In this document: positions 1 through 6,728 of the stretch, one piece after another
Layout: each line of letters starts with the position of its first letter
Numbering within the stretch: the first letter of the stretch is position 1
DNA from: Verrucomicrobiota bacterium
GTDB lineage: Bacteria; Verrucomicrobiota; Verrucomicrobiia; Verrucomicrobiales; Verrucomicrobiaceae
Assembly: GCA_021413535.1 (NCBI GenBank)
Contig: JAIOQF010000288.1
Location: 1 to 11,228, forward strand
DNA: 11,228 nt
Direction: 5' to 3'
The notes under the pieces: generated by a model
The model's database searches: none
The model's input: the letters and a program-made list of their open reading frames with translations, nothing else
Told to the model about the DNA's origin: nothing
Made by a program: the position numbers and the translations under genes

Positions 1-1107
1 TAGTCGCGGGCTTCACCAGCGGTATCGCGGTGATCATCTTCACCGGGCAACTCAATGAATTCCTCGGTCTGGGATTGAAGATGCCGGAGCATGTGCCCCA
101 GCAGATCGCCGCGTTGTTTGCCAATGCCTCATCAGTGAACTGGCGGGCGATGGCCATCGGCGCGATCACGTTGATTATTTTGTATGGCTGGCCGCGGGTC
201 ACGAAGAAAATTCCCGCGTCGATTGTGGCGGTGATCGCGGCCACGTTGTTAGCCTATCTTTTGGGGTGGGATGTCGCGACCATCGGTTCAAAATTCGGCG
301 GCATTCCCTCCGGCTTGCCTGGCTGGCATTTCCCGCAGGTCACACTCGACATGATGCGCGAGCTGATGGTGCCGGCGTTCACCATCGCAGCCCTCGGCGG
401 GATCGAGTCACTGCTCTCCGCGATGGTGGCCGACGGCATGACGGACACGAGACATGATTCCAATCAAGAGCTCATGGGCCAGGGCATCGCCAACATCCTG
501 ACTCCGCTTGTCGGCGGCATTGCGGCCACGGGCGCCATCGCGCGCACGGCGGCGAACATCCGTAATGGCGCGCGCACTCCGGTCTCCGGCGTAGTTCACA
601 CTCTGGTGCTGCTGGGAGTCGCTTTGCTGGCCGCGCCGCTGGCGCAATACATTCCGCTCTCATGCCTGAGCGCCATCTTGATCACCGTGGCTCTGCGGAT
701 GGCTGAATGGGATACATTCCCGGAAATCTGGCGCGGGCCGAAGAGCGACTTCGGCGTGCTCATGACTGCGGCTCTACAGAATCGAAGGACCGTTTTTTTT
801 CGCCGCAGCAGAGAAGCTGGAGGTCGCATTGCGCGGCTCCGGCGGCAAACCGCGAGCGGTCATTTTTCGGATGCGCAATGTCCCCGCGATCGATGCCAGC
901 GGACTGCATGCCTTCGAGGTGGCCATTGAAAAATTGCACCGCGATGGCGTAAAGATCTTTCTCACGGCCGTGCAGCCGCAGCCGATGAAGGTGATGTTTG
1001 AAAGCGGACTCGTCGACAAGCTCGGACTGCACAAATTCTGTGCCGACATCGATGAAGCTCTGGCACAAGTCCGGCTGCAGCTTTACAGGCAGGATGGAAT
1101 GAATTGA
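1..1107 (+). pseudogene. SulP-family inorganic anion transporter, 5'-truncated by the window and broken by an internal out-of-frame deletion
   Basis: SulP proteins are inner-membrane transporters of sulfate, bicarbonate or dicarboxylates with a C-terminal cytoplasmic STAS domain. Frame 3 is open from base 3 and gives SulP transmembrane sequence (GFTSGIAVIIFTGQLNEFLG, later VPAFTIAALGGIESLLSA and NILTPLVGGIAATGAIART). It reaches DFGVLMTAAL at about 772, then becomes nonsense until a stop at 929. From base 775, frame 1 reads YRIEGPFFFAAAEKLEVAL and continues through a typical STAS domain (RMRNVPAIDASGLHAFE, AVQPQPMKVM) to the stop at 1105-1107. In intact relatives these blocks are separated by the last membrane helices and a linker, by my recollection about 50-70 residues. 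A deletion of length 2 modulo 3 explains both the missing segment and the frame change. The 8-T run at 793-800 is in frame with STAS and is not the cause. A misassembly remains possible. The SulP and STAS assignment is secure; the pseudogene status is likely. Confidence 0.85.
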
Positions 1108-1163
1108 AGCCCCGGCCATTTTCTCTTGCGCGCGCCTTCACTCCATGGCTCAGTCCACGTCCT

Positions 1164-1799
1164 ATGATGAAGAAAACCTTTTTCAATTCAATGGTGGCCG
1201 TCATCGTCATGACAGCGCAGGGCCTCCACGCCCAAAACAATAAACCCGTCGCGCCCGCCACCCCGGACGCCAAACCCGCAGAAACCACCCAACCCCTAAA
1301 AGGCATCGTGAAAGTCACACTTGAAACTTCCAAAGGAACCCTTGAACTCGAACTCGACGCGGACAAAGCCCCGCTGAGCGTCGCCAACTTTGTCAATTAC
1401 GTGAAGAAAGGCCACTACGACGGCACCATCTTCCACCGCGTGATTCCTGGATTCATGATTCAGGGTGGCGGCTTCACCGCCGACATGCAGCAGAAGCCGG
1501 TCGACAAGGCCATCCAGTGCGAGAGCAAGAATGGCCTTAAAAATACCAAGGGCACCTTGGCCATGGCACGCACCAGCGACCCGCACAGCGCGACCTCGCA
1601 GTTTTTCATCAATGTGAAGGACAACAGCTTCCTTAACTTTCCCGGTCAGGACGGCTGGGGCTACTGCGTTTTTGGCAAGGTCACCAAGGGACTGGAAATC
1701 GTCGACACCATTGTCGCCGTCCCATCCACCACCAAAGGCCCGCACCAGAACGTGCCGGTCGACCCCATTACCATCACCAAGGTCACTATCGCAGAGTAA
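1164..1799 (+). CDS. Exported cyclophilin-type peptidylprolyl cis-trans isomerase
   Basis: This is a cyclophilin that catalyses cis-trans isomerisation of Xaa-Pro bonds, probably on secreted proteins in the periplasm. With the start at 1164 the product is 211 residues. Residues 1-23 form a Sec signal peptide (MMKK, then a hydrophobic stretch ending LHAQ), followed by a Pro/Ala-rich linker to about residue 45. The cyclophilin domain runs from about 48 to 208 and contains FHRVIPGFMIQGGG, with catalytic Arg92, then the conserved TSQFFINV, with Gln146 and Phe147, and GYCVFGKV. This resembles bacterial PpiA/PpiB. The reading frame is open upstream to a codon at 1104, inside the SulP remnant, but that would put 20 non-hydrophobic residues ahead of the signal peptide, so 1164 (or 1167) is preferred. 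No clear Shine-Dalgarno is visible. It lies 56 bases after the SulP remnant and 54 bases before the next co-directional gene. Family certain; periplasmic location inferred from the signal peptide. Confidence 0.93.
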   Translation: MMKKTFFNSMVAVIVMTAQGLHAQNNKPVAPATPDAKPAETTQPLKGIVKVTLETSKGTLELELDADKAPLSVANFVNYVKKGHYDGTIFHRVIPGFMIQGGGFTADMQQKPVDKAIQCESKNGLKNTKGTLAMARTSDPHSATSQFFINVKDNSFLNFPGQDGWGYCVFGKVTKGLEIVDTIVAVPSTTKGPHQNVPVDPITITKVTIAE

Positions 1800-1853
1800 A
1801 TCTGCCGCGGATCATTCTACCCGCCGCCTCGCATTACGCTCACCGGAAAATTC

Positions 1854-2684
1854 ATGCTGCCCCTCGAAGATCTATTCACTGATGTCATCGGCAAGGCCCA
1901 ACGCGGCCTCGGCTTTGATGACGAAAGCCTGGCCGCGCGTTCCGGCATCCCTGCCAAATGGGTTGCCAGCATCAAGGAGGGAAAGATCGACGAGCCCATC
2001 CTGCGCAAGCTGGCGATCGAGTTAAACCTCCATCCCGGCGCTCTTCTCGCGATGGCGAAGAAAGAATGGACTCCTCTGCCCGTGGAACTCACCGGCCTCG
2101 CCCAGTTTAATACGACGTTCGAGGACATGACCGTGAACGCCTACATTGCCTGGGATCCAGCCACTAAAAAAGCTGCAGCCTTCGATACCGGTGCGGATGC
2201 CACTCCCATGATCGAGTTCATCAACCAAAACGGATTGCAACTCGAGTTCATCTTCCTGACCCATACTCATCCCGACCACGTCGCCGGCATCGATAAACTC
2301 AGCGAGGCAACCGGATGTAAAACTATCCTCTGCCACCAGCGAGAACCACAGCCCGGCGCCACCACCTTCGACACCGACAGCACTCCGTCATGGGAAGTGG
2401 GCGCCCTGCAAATCGAGCCTCGCCTGACCTGGGGTCACTCCAAAGGCGGCGTCACTTATGTCGTGCGCGGATTAAAACAACCCGTGGCCATGGTCGGCGA
2501 TGCCATCTTCGCCAGCAGCATGGGCGGCGGCGGCGTGTCGTATGCGGATGCCCTCCTGACCAATCGCCGCGAAATCCTTTCTCTACCCGACATCACGATT
2601 GTTTGCCCAGGCCACGGTCCTCTCACGACCATTGCTGAGGAGAAAGCGAACAATCCGTTCTTCCCAGAATACAAACCGGCGTAA
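1854..2684 (+). CDS. Metallo-beta-lactamase-fold hydrolase with N-terminal helix-turn-helix-like segment
   Basis: This 276-residue protein has a complete binuclear metal site of the glyoxalase II-like metallo-beta-lactamase superfamily: THTHPDH with His137, His139, Asp141 and His142, then His195 in GHSKGG, Asp216 in VGDAIFA and His254 in CPGHGPLTT. Such enzymes usually hydrolyse thioesters, lactones or phosphoesters; the substrate cannot be read from sequence. Residues about 5-68 precede the hydrolase and look like an XRE-type helix-turn-helix (LAARSGIPAKWVASIKEGK followed by LRKLAIELNLHPGALLAMA). This suggests DNA binding, or a helical domain reused for dimerisation. The hydrolase begins about residue 76. 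There is no signal peptide, so it is probably cytoplasmic. The start has only a weak purine stretch (CCGGAAAA) upstream. The gene converges on the TPR gene, with a palindromic repeat in the 64-base gap. Hydrolase fold is secure; the DNA-binding reading is tentative. Confidence 0.9.
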   Translation: MLPLEDLFTDVIGKAQRGLGFDDESLAARSGIPAKWVASIKEGKIDEPILRKLAIELNLHPGALLAMAKKEWTPLPVELTGLAQFNTTFEDMTVNAYIAWDPATKKAAAFDTGADATPMIEFINQNGLQLEFIFLTHTHPDHVAGIDKLSEATGCKTILCHQREPQPGATTFDTDSTPSWEVGALQIEPRLTWGHSKGGVTYVVRGLKQPVAMVGDAIFASSMGGGGVSYADALLTNRREILSLPDITIVCPGHGPLTTIAEEKANNPFFPEYKPA

Positions 2685-2685
2685 A

Positions 2686-2746
2686 GGAGGCGGGGCTTTC
2701 AGCCCCGCATTATATAAATAATAGCGGGGTTGGAAAACCCGCCTCC
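2686..2746. repeat. REP-like palindromic doublet between convergent genes; probable bidirectional terminator
   Basis: Two 23-base arms, 2686-2708 and 2724-2746, are inverted copies of each other with 19 of 23 positions matching, separated by 15 AT-rich bases (ATTATATAAATAATA). Each arm is also a hairpin. The left arm has an 8-bp stem GCGGGGCT/AGCCCCGC around TTC. The right arm has the corresponding stem with one mismatch. Each arm starts (reading inward from the outer end) with GGAG just outside or at the foot of the stem, as in REP sequences mobilised by RAYT transposases. One stem pair is C-G in the left arm and T-A in the right arm, a pairing-preserving change. The element occupies almost all of the gap between the stop codons at 2684 and 2749, so it can act as a terminator for both strands. 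No long T-run follows, so classical intrinsic termination is not demonstrated. Confidence 0.8.
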
Positions 2747-2748
2747 CC

Positions 2749-5205
2749 TCACTTCCCCTTGTAATTCGGATACTTCGTTGTGAGCTGGCTGCGTAAACTG
2801 GCAGACTTTTCCTTCTCACCGAGTTTGTCGAGCGCGCGCACCGCCTTGTCGAGCGCTTCCGGGGTGAGTTCTGGATCGCCATAAATCTGGCTGACCACGA
2901 CAAAGTTTCCAGCCGCAGTTTTCCATTCCATGATGGCTCGCTTGCTGTCGCCCGAATGCGCCAGCGCATCACCGTGCGCCATCGCGATATCACCCTGAAG
3001 CAGCGCCAGCTGCGCATGAATCTTGCCCTCCTTCATGATCTTCAAACCATCATCCACGGACTTGACGGCCTCATCGAATTTTCCGAGCCCCAGATAGGCC
3101 CGCGCTTTTCCGAGCATCGCCTTGGGGTGGCCTGCGCTCTGCGGCGCCTGCGCGAGGTAGAAGTCGAGCGACTCAATGGCGTCTTCGAAGTCGCCGTTCT
3201 CAACCTGGGCCAGCCCGAGAAAATACCACACCAGATCTGGAGTTGTCTTCGGTTCCGAAGGTGTCGAAAGACGCCGGAGAAAACGCGCACTGGATTTGAA
3301 GTTGCCGCGCTCAAAATATTTCTGACCGAGGAAAGTAAGCACTGCGGGAGAAATTGGCGCATCGCGCTTCAGTTCAATATAGGCTTCCACTTCCTTTGCG
3401 AGTCCATCTACATCCTCGCGAAGATACTGGCAGGAGATGAGCAGAGGAAAAGCTTTGTCGCGCCACTTCTCCGGATCCGTCGCGATCGCCCGGCGCAAAG
3501 GATCGAGCGCCTTCCCATAAGCCTCCTTCGTCTTCATGTCGAAGTAGCCGCGGCCGATCTGAAAATTGGCATCACCCACGGCGGCGCTCTTGGGGAATTT
3601 GGCCACGAGCGCTTCGAAATCCGCGATCATGCCCGCCGTGTCACGCGTCTCCGCCTTGATCAAGCCGCTCTGATACCAGGCCATCTCCGCCGCGTTGTTG
3701 TCGGGATAGTCCTTGGTGATCGCGGCGAAATCTGCCAGCGCGCGATCAAATGCGCGGACGTTTTTCTGGCTGATTCCCCGCTGGGCCAGCGCGATGGGAA
3801 TGTTCGCGTCCTTGGCATAATCGTTGATAAATTCCGTGAGCGACGCGATGGCGTCGTTCCATTTGCCAGACTCAGCCTCGGCGAAACCTTTTTTGTAGAG
3901 CACGCTGGCGCGCACTTTCTCCGGCACCCTCTTCGTTTGAATTCCGGCATAAGCTTCCGCCGCCTTCGTGTAGTCGGACTTGCCGAACCACCAATCGGCA
4001 CGAATCAGCCGGGACATAAGAAGATACTCATGATCCTTGTAGAGCGGCGCATAGCGTTCCTCGAAACTTTCCGTGAAGCGCGGCATGTCCTTGTCATTCA
4101 TCTGATAGAATGCCAGGAGCTTCTGATAGCCGGCCTCCAGTGATTCGGGCGTGTCGGGCGATTGTTTCTCGATCATCAAATAAACTTCGATGGCCTGGCG
4201 GTAGCTCTGCTTCTGCTTGTGGGCGTTGCCGACCATGAGCAGCAACTTCGGTCGCAGATCATCCCCCGGCATGGTGGTGGCGTTGGCCACGTAGGTCTCG
4301 ATCACCCCCTTGTAGTCCGCCTTGGCATACAAGCCTTGGATCAAGCCAAAAATCGCCACTGCCCTCGTGTCCTTCGGCAGATCCTTGATCTCGATCGCAC
4401 GTTTGAAGTTTTTCAGCGCAGTTTCACTCTTGCCAAGTTCGTTCAAGATGAGCCCGGACTTGATCAGCGCATCGCCCATGATGCCGTCGTCCTTGGTGGT
4501 GGCGATGAGACCGCTGAAGGCCTCCAGCGCCTCTTCCTTGTTTCCCACTTCCAGCGCGCCAGTCGCCACCTCGCTCAGCGCGGTCTCGCGATAGGGATTG
4601 TCTGACTTGACGGCGGCGACCAATTTGAATGCCGCAAGCGCAGCCTTCTTCTGTCCCGCTTGTTTCAAGGCCAGTGCCCGGTTGTAAATCGCCGCCAGCT
4701 TGACCAGCGAGTCAGTCGTCAGTTTTTCACAGGCTTCAAAATAAGTCGCGGCCCGGGCAAACTCTTTCGCGTTATAAGCAAACGCACCGAGGCGATAGTT
4801 GGCTGAGGCGGCACTCTCGCTTTTTGGAAAACGCGTGACCAACTCGTTGTAAGCGCGCCGCGCCTCGTCGTTCTGATCGGTCTTCAGGTAACACTCGCCG
4901 AGTTTGAACCATGCCTCGGCGGCATGAGGCGCTTTCGAATAGAGACGCGTGTAATCAGTGAAAGGCTTGATCGCAATCTGATATTCCTTCTGAGTGTAAC
5001 AAAGTGTGGCGTATTCAAACAGATCGTCATCAGGCGTCTTGACTGCCGCCGGCTTCGGCGGACTCAGAGGCACGGCCCGCGGCACATCCTCCGGGCTCGA
5101 GATCGGCACGGCCTTGGGCACCTGCTGCGCCACAGCGGTGATCGCAAAGACCTGCACCGCCAGCAATGCTGCTGTCAGTTTATTGACCGTGCTACTCATG
5201 TTCAT
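2749..5205 (-). CDS. Exported 818-residue TPR-repeat protein encoded with ExbB/ExbD
   Basis: The protein starts with a Sec signal peptide (basic start, hydrophobic residues about 10-25, likely cleavage after AVA at 26). A Pro-rich linker (29-60) contains a tandem 12-residue repeat, VPKAVPISSPED then VPRAVPLSPPKP. From about residue 62 to the end it is built of degenerate 34-residue tetratricopeptide helical hairpins, for example AAEAWFKLGECYLKTDQNDE, SAASANYRLGAFAYNAKEFA and AVGDANFQIGRGYFDMKTKE. Early repeats resemble YbgF/BamD-type TPRs. TPR proteins are scaffolds, so a periplasmic partner of the motor encoded upstream is the natural inference. The gene starts 3 bases after the exbD stop, so translation is probably coupled; the Met codon at 5199 is an alternative start. 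No catalytic motif and no lipobox cysteine is seen. Family certain, role inferred. Confidence 0.9.
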   Translation of the reverse strand: MNMSSTVNKLTAALLAVQVFAITAVAQQVPKAVPISSPEDVPRAVPLSPPKPAAVKTPDDDLFEYATLCYTQKEYQIAIKPFTDYTRLYSKAPHAAEAWFKLGECYLKTDQNDEARRAYNELVTRFPKSESAASANYRLGAFAYNAKEFARAATYFEACEKLTTDSLVKLAAIYNRALALKQAGQKKAALAAFKLVAAVKSDNPYRETALSEVATGALEVGNKEEALEAFSGLIATTKDDGIMGDALIKSGLILNELGKSETALKNFKRAIEIKDLPKDTRAVAIFGLIQGLYAKADYKGVIETYVANATTMPGDDLRPKLLLMVGNAHKQKQSYRQAIEVYLMIEKQSPDTPESLEAGYQKLLAFYQMNDKDMPRFTESFEERYAPLYKDHEYLLMSRLIRADWWFGKSDYTKAAEAYAGIQTKRVPEKVRASVLYKKGFAEAESGKWNDAIASLTEFINDYAKDANIPIALAQRGISQKNVRAFDRALADFAAITKDYPDNNAAEMAWYQSGLIKAETRDTAGMIADFEALVAKFPKSAAVGDANFQIGRGYFDMKTKEAYGKALDPLRRAIATDPEKWRDKAFPLLISCQYLREDVDGLAKEVEAYIELKRDAPISPAVLTFLGQKYFERGNFKSSARFLRRLSTPSEPKTTPDLVWYFLGLAQVENGDFEDAIESLDFYLAQAPQSAGHPKAMLGKARAYLGLGKFDEAVKSVDDGLKIMKEGKIHAQLALLQGDIAMAHGDALAHSGDSKRAIMEWKTAAGNFVVVSQIYGDPELTPEALDKAVRALDKLGEKEKSASLRSQLTTKYPNYKGK

Positions 5206-5208
5206 GAC

Positions 5209-5652
5209 TCAGTTTTCTTTCGGTGCAGATCCGTCTTCCTCCGGTGCCCGCGTTGCGAACGACACATTCCAGATGCCCGCCTTCTGGCAGGTGTTAAGCA
5301 CGTTCATCACTTTTTGATATTCGGATTTTTCATCGCCCCGCAGGATCACCGCCTGATCCTTGTGGACCTGCGCGATGAGTTGCAGCTTCTGGAGCAATTG
5401 TGGCTCCGTGAGCTGATCGCCTTCCACGACGATTCCGCCATCCTTGCGCACATTGACCACGATCTCACCCACGTCGTGCCGCTGGTCGGCTTTGCCTTCA
5501 TCAGCCGCCGGCACGCTGATCTCGATCTCTGTTTCCCGCCGCGAAAAATTCCAAGTGATGATGAAGAAAATTAGCAGGAGAAATAAAATATCGATCATCG
5601 GCGCCAACTGGAGCGGAATCGGCTGGATGTCGCGGAACTTGCGGAAGCGCAT
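5209..5652 (-). CDS. exbD: ExbD/TolR-type biopolymer transport protein
   Basis: This 147-residue protein has the ExbD/TolR layout. It has a short basic cytoplasmic N-terminus (MRFRKFRDIQ) and one transmembrane helix (about 17-35, APMIDILFLLLIFFIIT) carrying the essential proton-conducting aspartate, here Asp21. A periplasmic domain of about 110 residues follows, with the typical beta-rich GEIVVNVRKDGGIVVEG and AVILRGDEKSEYQKVMNVLN segments. With ExbB it would form the proton-motive-force-driven motor that energises TonB- or Tol-like envelope work. It starts 19 bases after the exbB stop and ends 3 bases before the TPR start. The C-terminal tail (EEDGSAPKEN) is charged and appears lineage-specific. 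ExbD versus TolR cannot be separated from sequence alone, and neither TonB nor TolA lies nearby. Confidence 0.93.
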   Translation of the reverse strand: MRFRKFRDIQPIPLQLAPMIDILFLLLIFFIITWNFSRRETEIEISVPAADEGKADQRHDVGEIVVNVRKDGGIVVEGDQLTEPQLLQKLQLIAQVHKDQAVILRGDEKSEYQKVMNVLNTCQKAGIWNVSFATRAPEEDGSAPKEN

Positions 5653-5671
5653 GACGGCGGTGCCTTAAAAA

Positions 5672-6514
5672 TTACGGGGCGTTCTGTTCCAAACCCGGAT
5701 TCGTGGAGCGACTGACCGCAGCACGCGCGGCGCGTTTGTATTGGGCGGAGAGCAGCGCCATCAGATGCGTCGAGGCGGCTTCAAGTTCGGAAATAAAACG
5801 CTGCACCTTGCCGCGATAGATCGAATAAACCATCAACGAAGGAATGCCGATGATCAGCCCCGCAGCGGTGCAGAACAAGGCCTCGTAAACCCCCTTGGCC
5901 ACGCCCATCCCCTGACGACCCGCAAAGTCTCCGCCCGCGATTTCATTGAAGGAACTGATCAACCCGATGACCGTGCCCAGCAGTCCGATGAGCGGTGCCA
6001 TGGAACCGATGTCGCCGAGATACGACACGCGCTGAAGCAGGAGCGATGATTGCCGGCTGCCTTCGGCCTCCGTCACCTCGCGCACTTCATCAAAACTGGC
6101 GGTGGGATTCTTTGTGGCAAAATCCAGCGCCTTGGCCGTCACGCGCGCGATGCATTCGTTGCTGCGATTGCACACCGCGAGCAGGCCCAGATAATCCTGC
6201 TTACGAATGAGCGCGTCCGCCGCATTCATGAAGCTGTCGCTGACAACGGAATTCTGTTTGATAGTGAGGATGACAAAAAAGATTACCATCACGGCAACGA
6301 GCGACAGTGCGATCAGCGGATAGGCCAGGATGCCCATCTTTTTGAAGACCTCCTGCGGAGTGAGCGGGGGTGCAGGCGGCGGCGCTTTTTTCCCGCCGGA
6401 AGTAATCACCGCACCCGAGGCTGCATCAGTGACAGAGACTTGCTGGGCTGGAAGCTGGCTGACGCCGCCAGCAAACAAAACCAGAATCAGTAGGATGAAC
6501 TTCAACGAGGGCAT
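5672..6514 (-). CDS. exbB: ExbB/TolQ-type proton channel with N-terminal signal sequence and Pro-rich periplasmic extension
   Basis: With the start at 6514 the product is 280 residues. Residues 1-24 are a signal peptide (MPSLKFILLILVLFAGG, ending LPAQ). Residues 25-58 form an exported linker rich in Ala and Pro (APPPAPPLTPQE). The MotA/TolQ/ExbB core follows: a first helix about 62-84, a cytoplasmic loop about 85-170, then the conserved helices PLIGLLGTVIGLISSF (about 174-189) and ALFCTAAGLIIGIPSL (about 212-227). ExbB multimers enclose ExbD and use proton flow. The frame is open to 6550, but starting there would put 12 extra residues before the signal peptide, so 6514 is preferred. No Shine-Dalgarno is visible. 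It heads the minus-strand operon and is divergent from uvrC across about 214 bases. An N-terminal extended ExbB is known in some bacteria; here its partner is unknown. Confidence 0.92.
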   Translation of the reverse strand: MPSLKFILLILVLFAGGVSQLPAQQVSVTDAASGAVITSGGKKAPPPAPPLTPQEVFKKMGILAYPLIALSLVAVMVIFFVILTIKQNSVVSDSFMNAADALIRKQDYLGLLAVCNRSNECIARVTAKALDFATKNPTASFDEVREVTEAEGSRQSSLLLQRVSYLGDIGSMAPLIGLLGTVIGLISSFNEIAGGDFAGRQGMGVAKGVYEALFCTAAGLIIGIPSLMVYSIYRGKVQRFISELEAASTHLMALLSAQYKRAARAAVSRSTNPGLEQNAP

Positions 6515-6728
6515 GGGCGCGCAGTTTAGGGGCTGGGCGCGCTTTTGCAAACCATTCAGCAGTCTTGAATATCTGCCTACTGCTGCATTCCACCGTCAAA
6601 ATGAATGACAGGGCGGTGCTGCGTCGCCGCCCAAATTAATCATGCCCCCTGACCTCCGTCTTCCTATTCACCGGCGCTCGCGTCACGCGTAATTCTGTGG
6701 GAGGATTCATCCACCTCCCGAAACAAGC
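6515..6728. promoter_or_regulatory. Divergent intergenic region between exbB and uvrC
   Basis: This gap must hold promoters for both the exbB operon and uvrC, but I see no convincing pair of -35 and -10 boxes. On the minus strand a TTGACG at about 6593-6598 has no good -10 at the right distance. Two small inverted repeats are visible: GGGCGG/CCGCCC at 6611-6632 with a 10-base loop, and GGGAGG/CCTCCC at 6699-6719. No open reading frame here resembles a protein. Assignment as a promoter region rests on gene orientation only. Confidence 0.4.
6699..6719 (+). promoter_or_regulatory. Hairpin in the uvrC leader pairing a GGAGG sequence
   Basis: GGGAGG at 6699-6704 and CCTCCC at 6714-6719 can form a perfect 6-bp stem with a 9-base loop. 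GGAGG is the only Shine-Dalgarno-like sequence near uvrC, but it ends 24 bases before the ATG at 6729, which is far for direct use. The hairpin could mask a ribosome site, bring it nearer to the start, or be incidental. There is no evidence that separates these. Confidence 0.3.

Noticed and set aside
793..800. Run of eight T as the site of a sequencing frameshift in the SulP gene
   Set aside because: The run reads in frame as part of GPFFFAAAE with the STAS domain. Family comparison shows missing residues before it, so a single-base slip there cannot explain the break.
2956..4143. Plus-strand open frame of 395 codons
   Set aside because: It is antisense to the TPR gene, whose product has a clear signal peptide and repeat pattern. 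The plus product is Arg/Leu-rich with no recognisable domain.
4924..5574. Plus-strand open frame of 216 codons
   Set aside because: It lies opposite the start of the TPR gene and exbD and crosses their boundary; the opposing frames are recognised proteins.
6591..6632. Promoter-like TTGACG and a GGGCGG/CCGCCC inverted repeat
   Set aside because: No -10 box at acceptable spacing follows the TTGACG, and the inverted repeat lacks a T-run or any link to a gene end, so neither is called as a separate feature.
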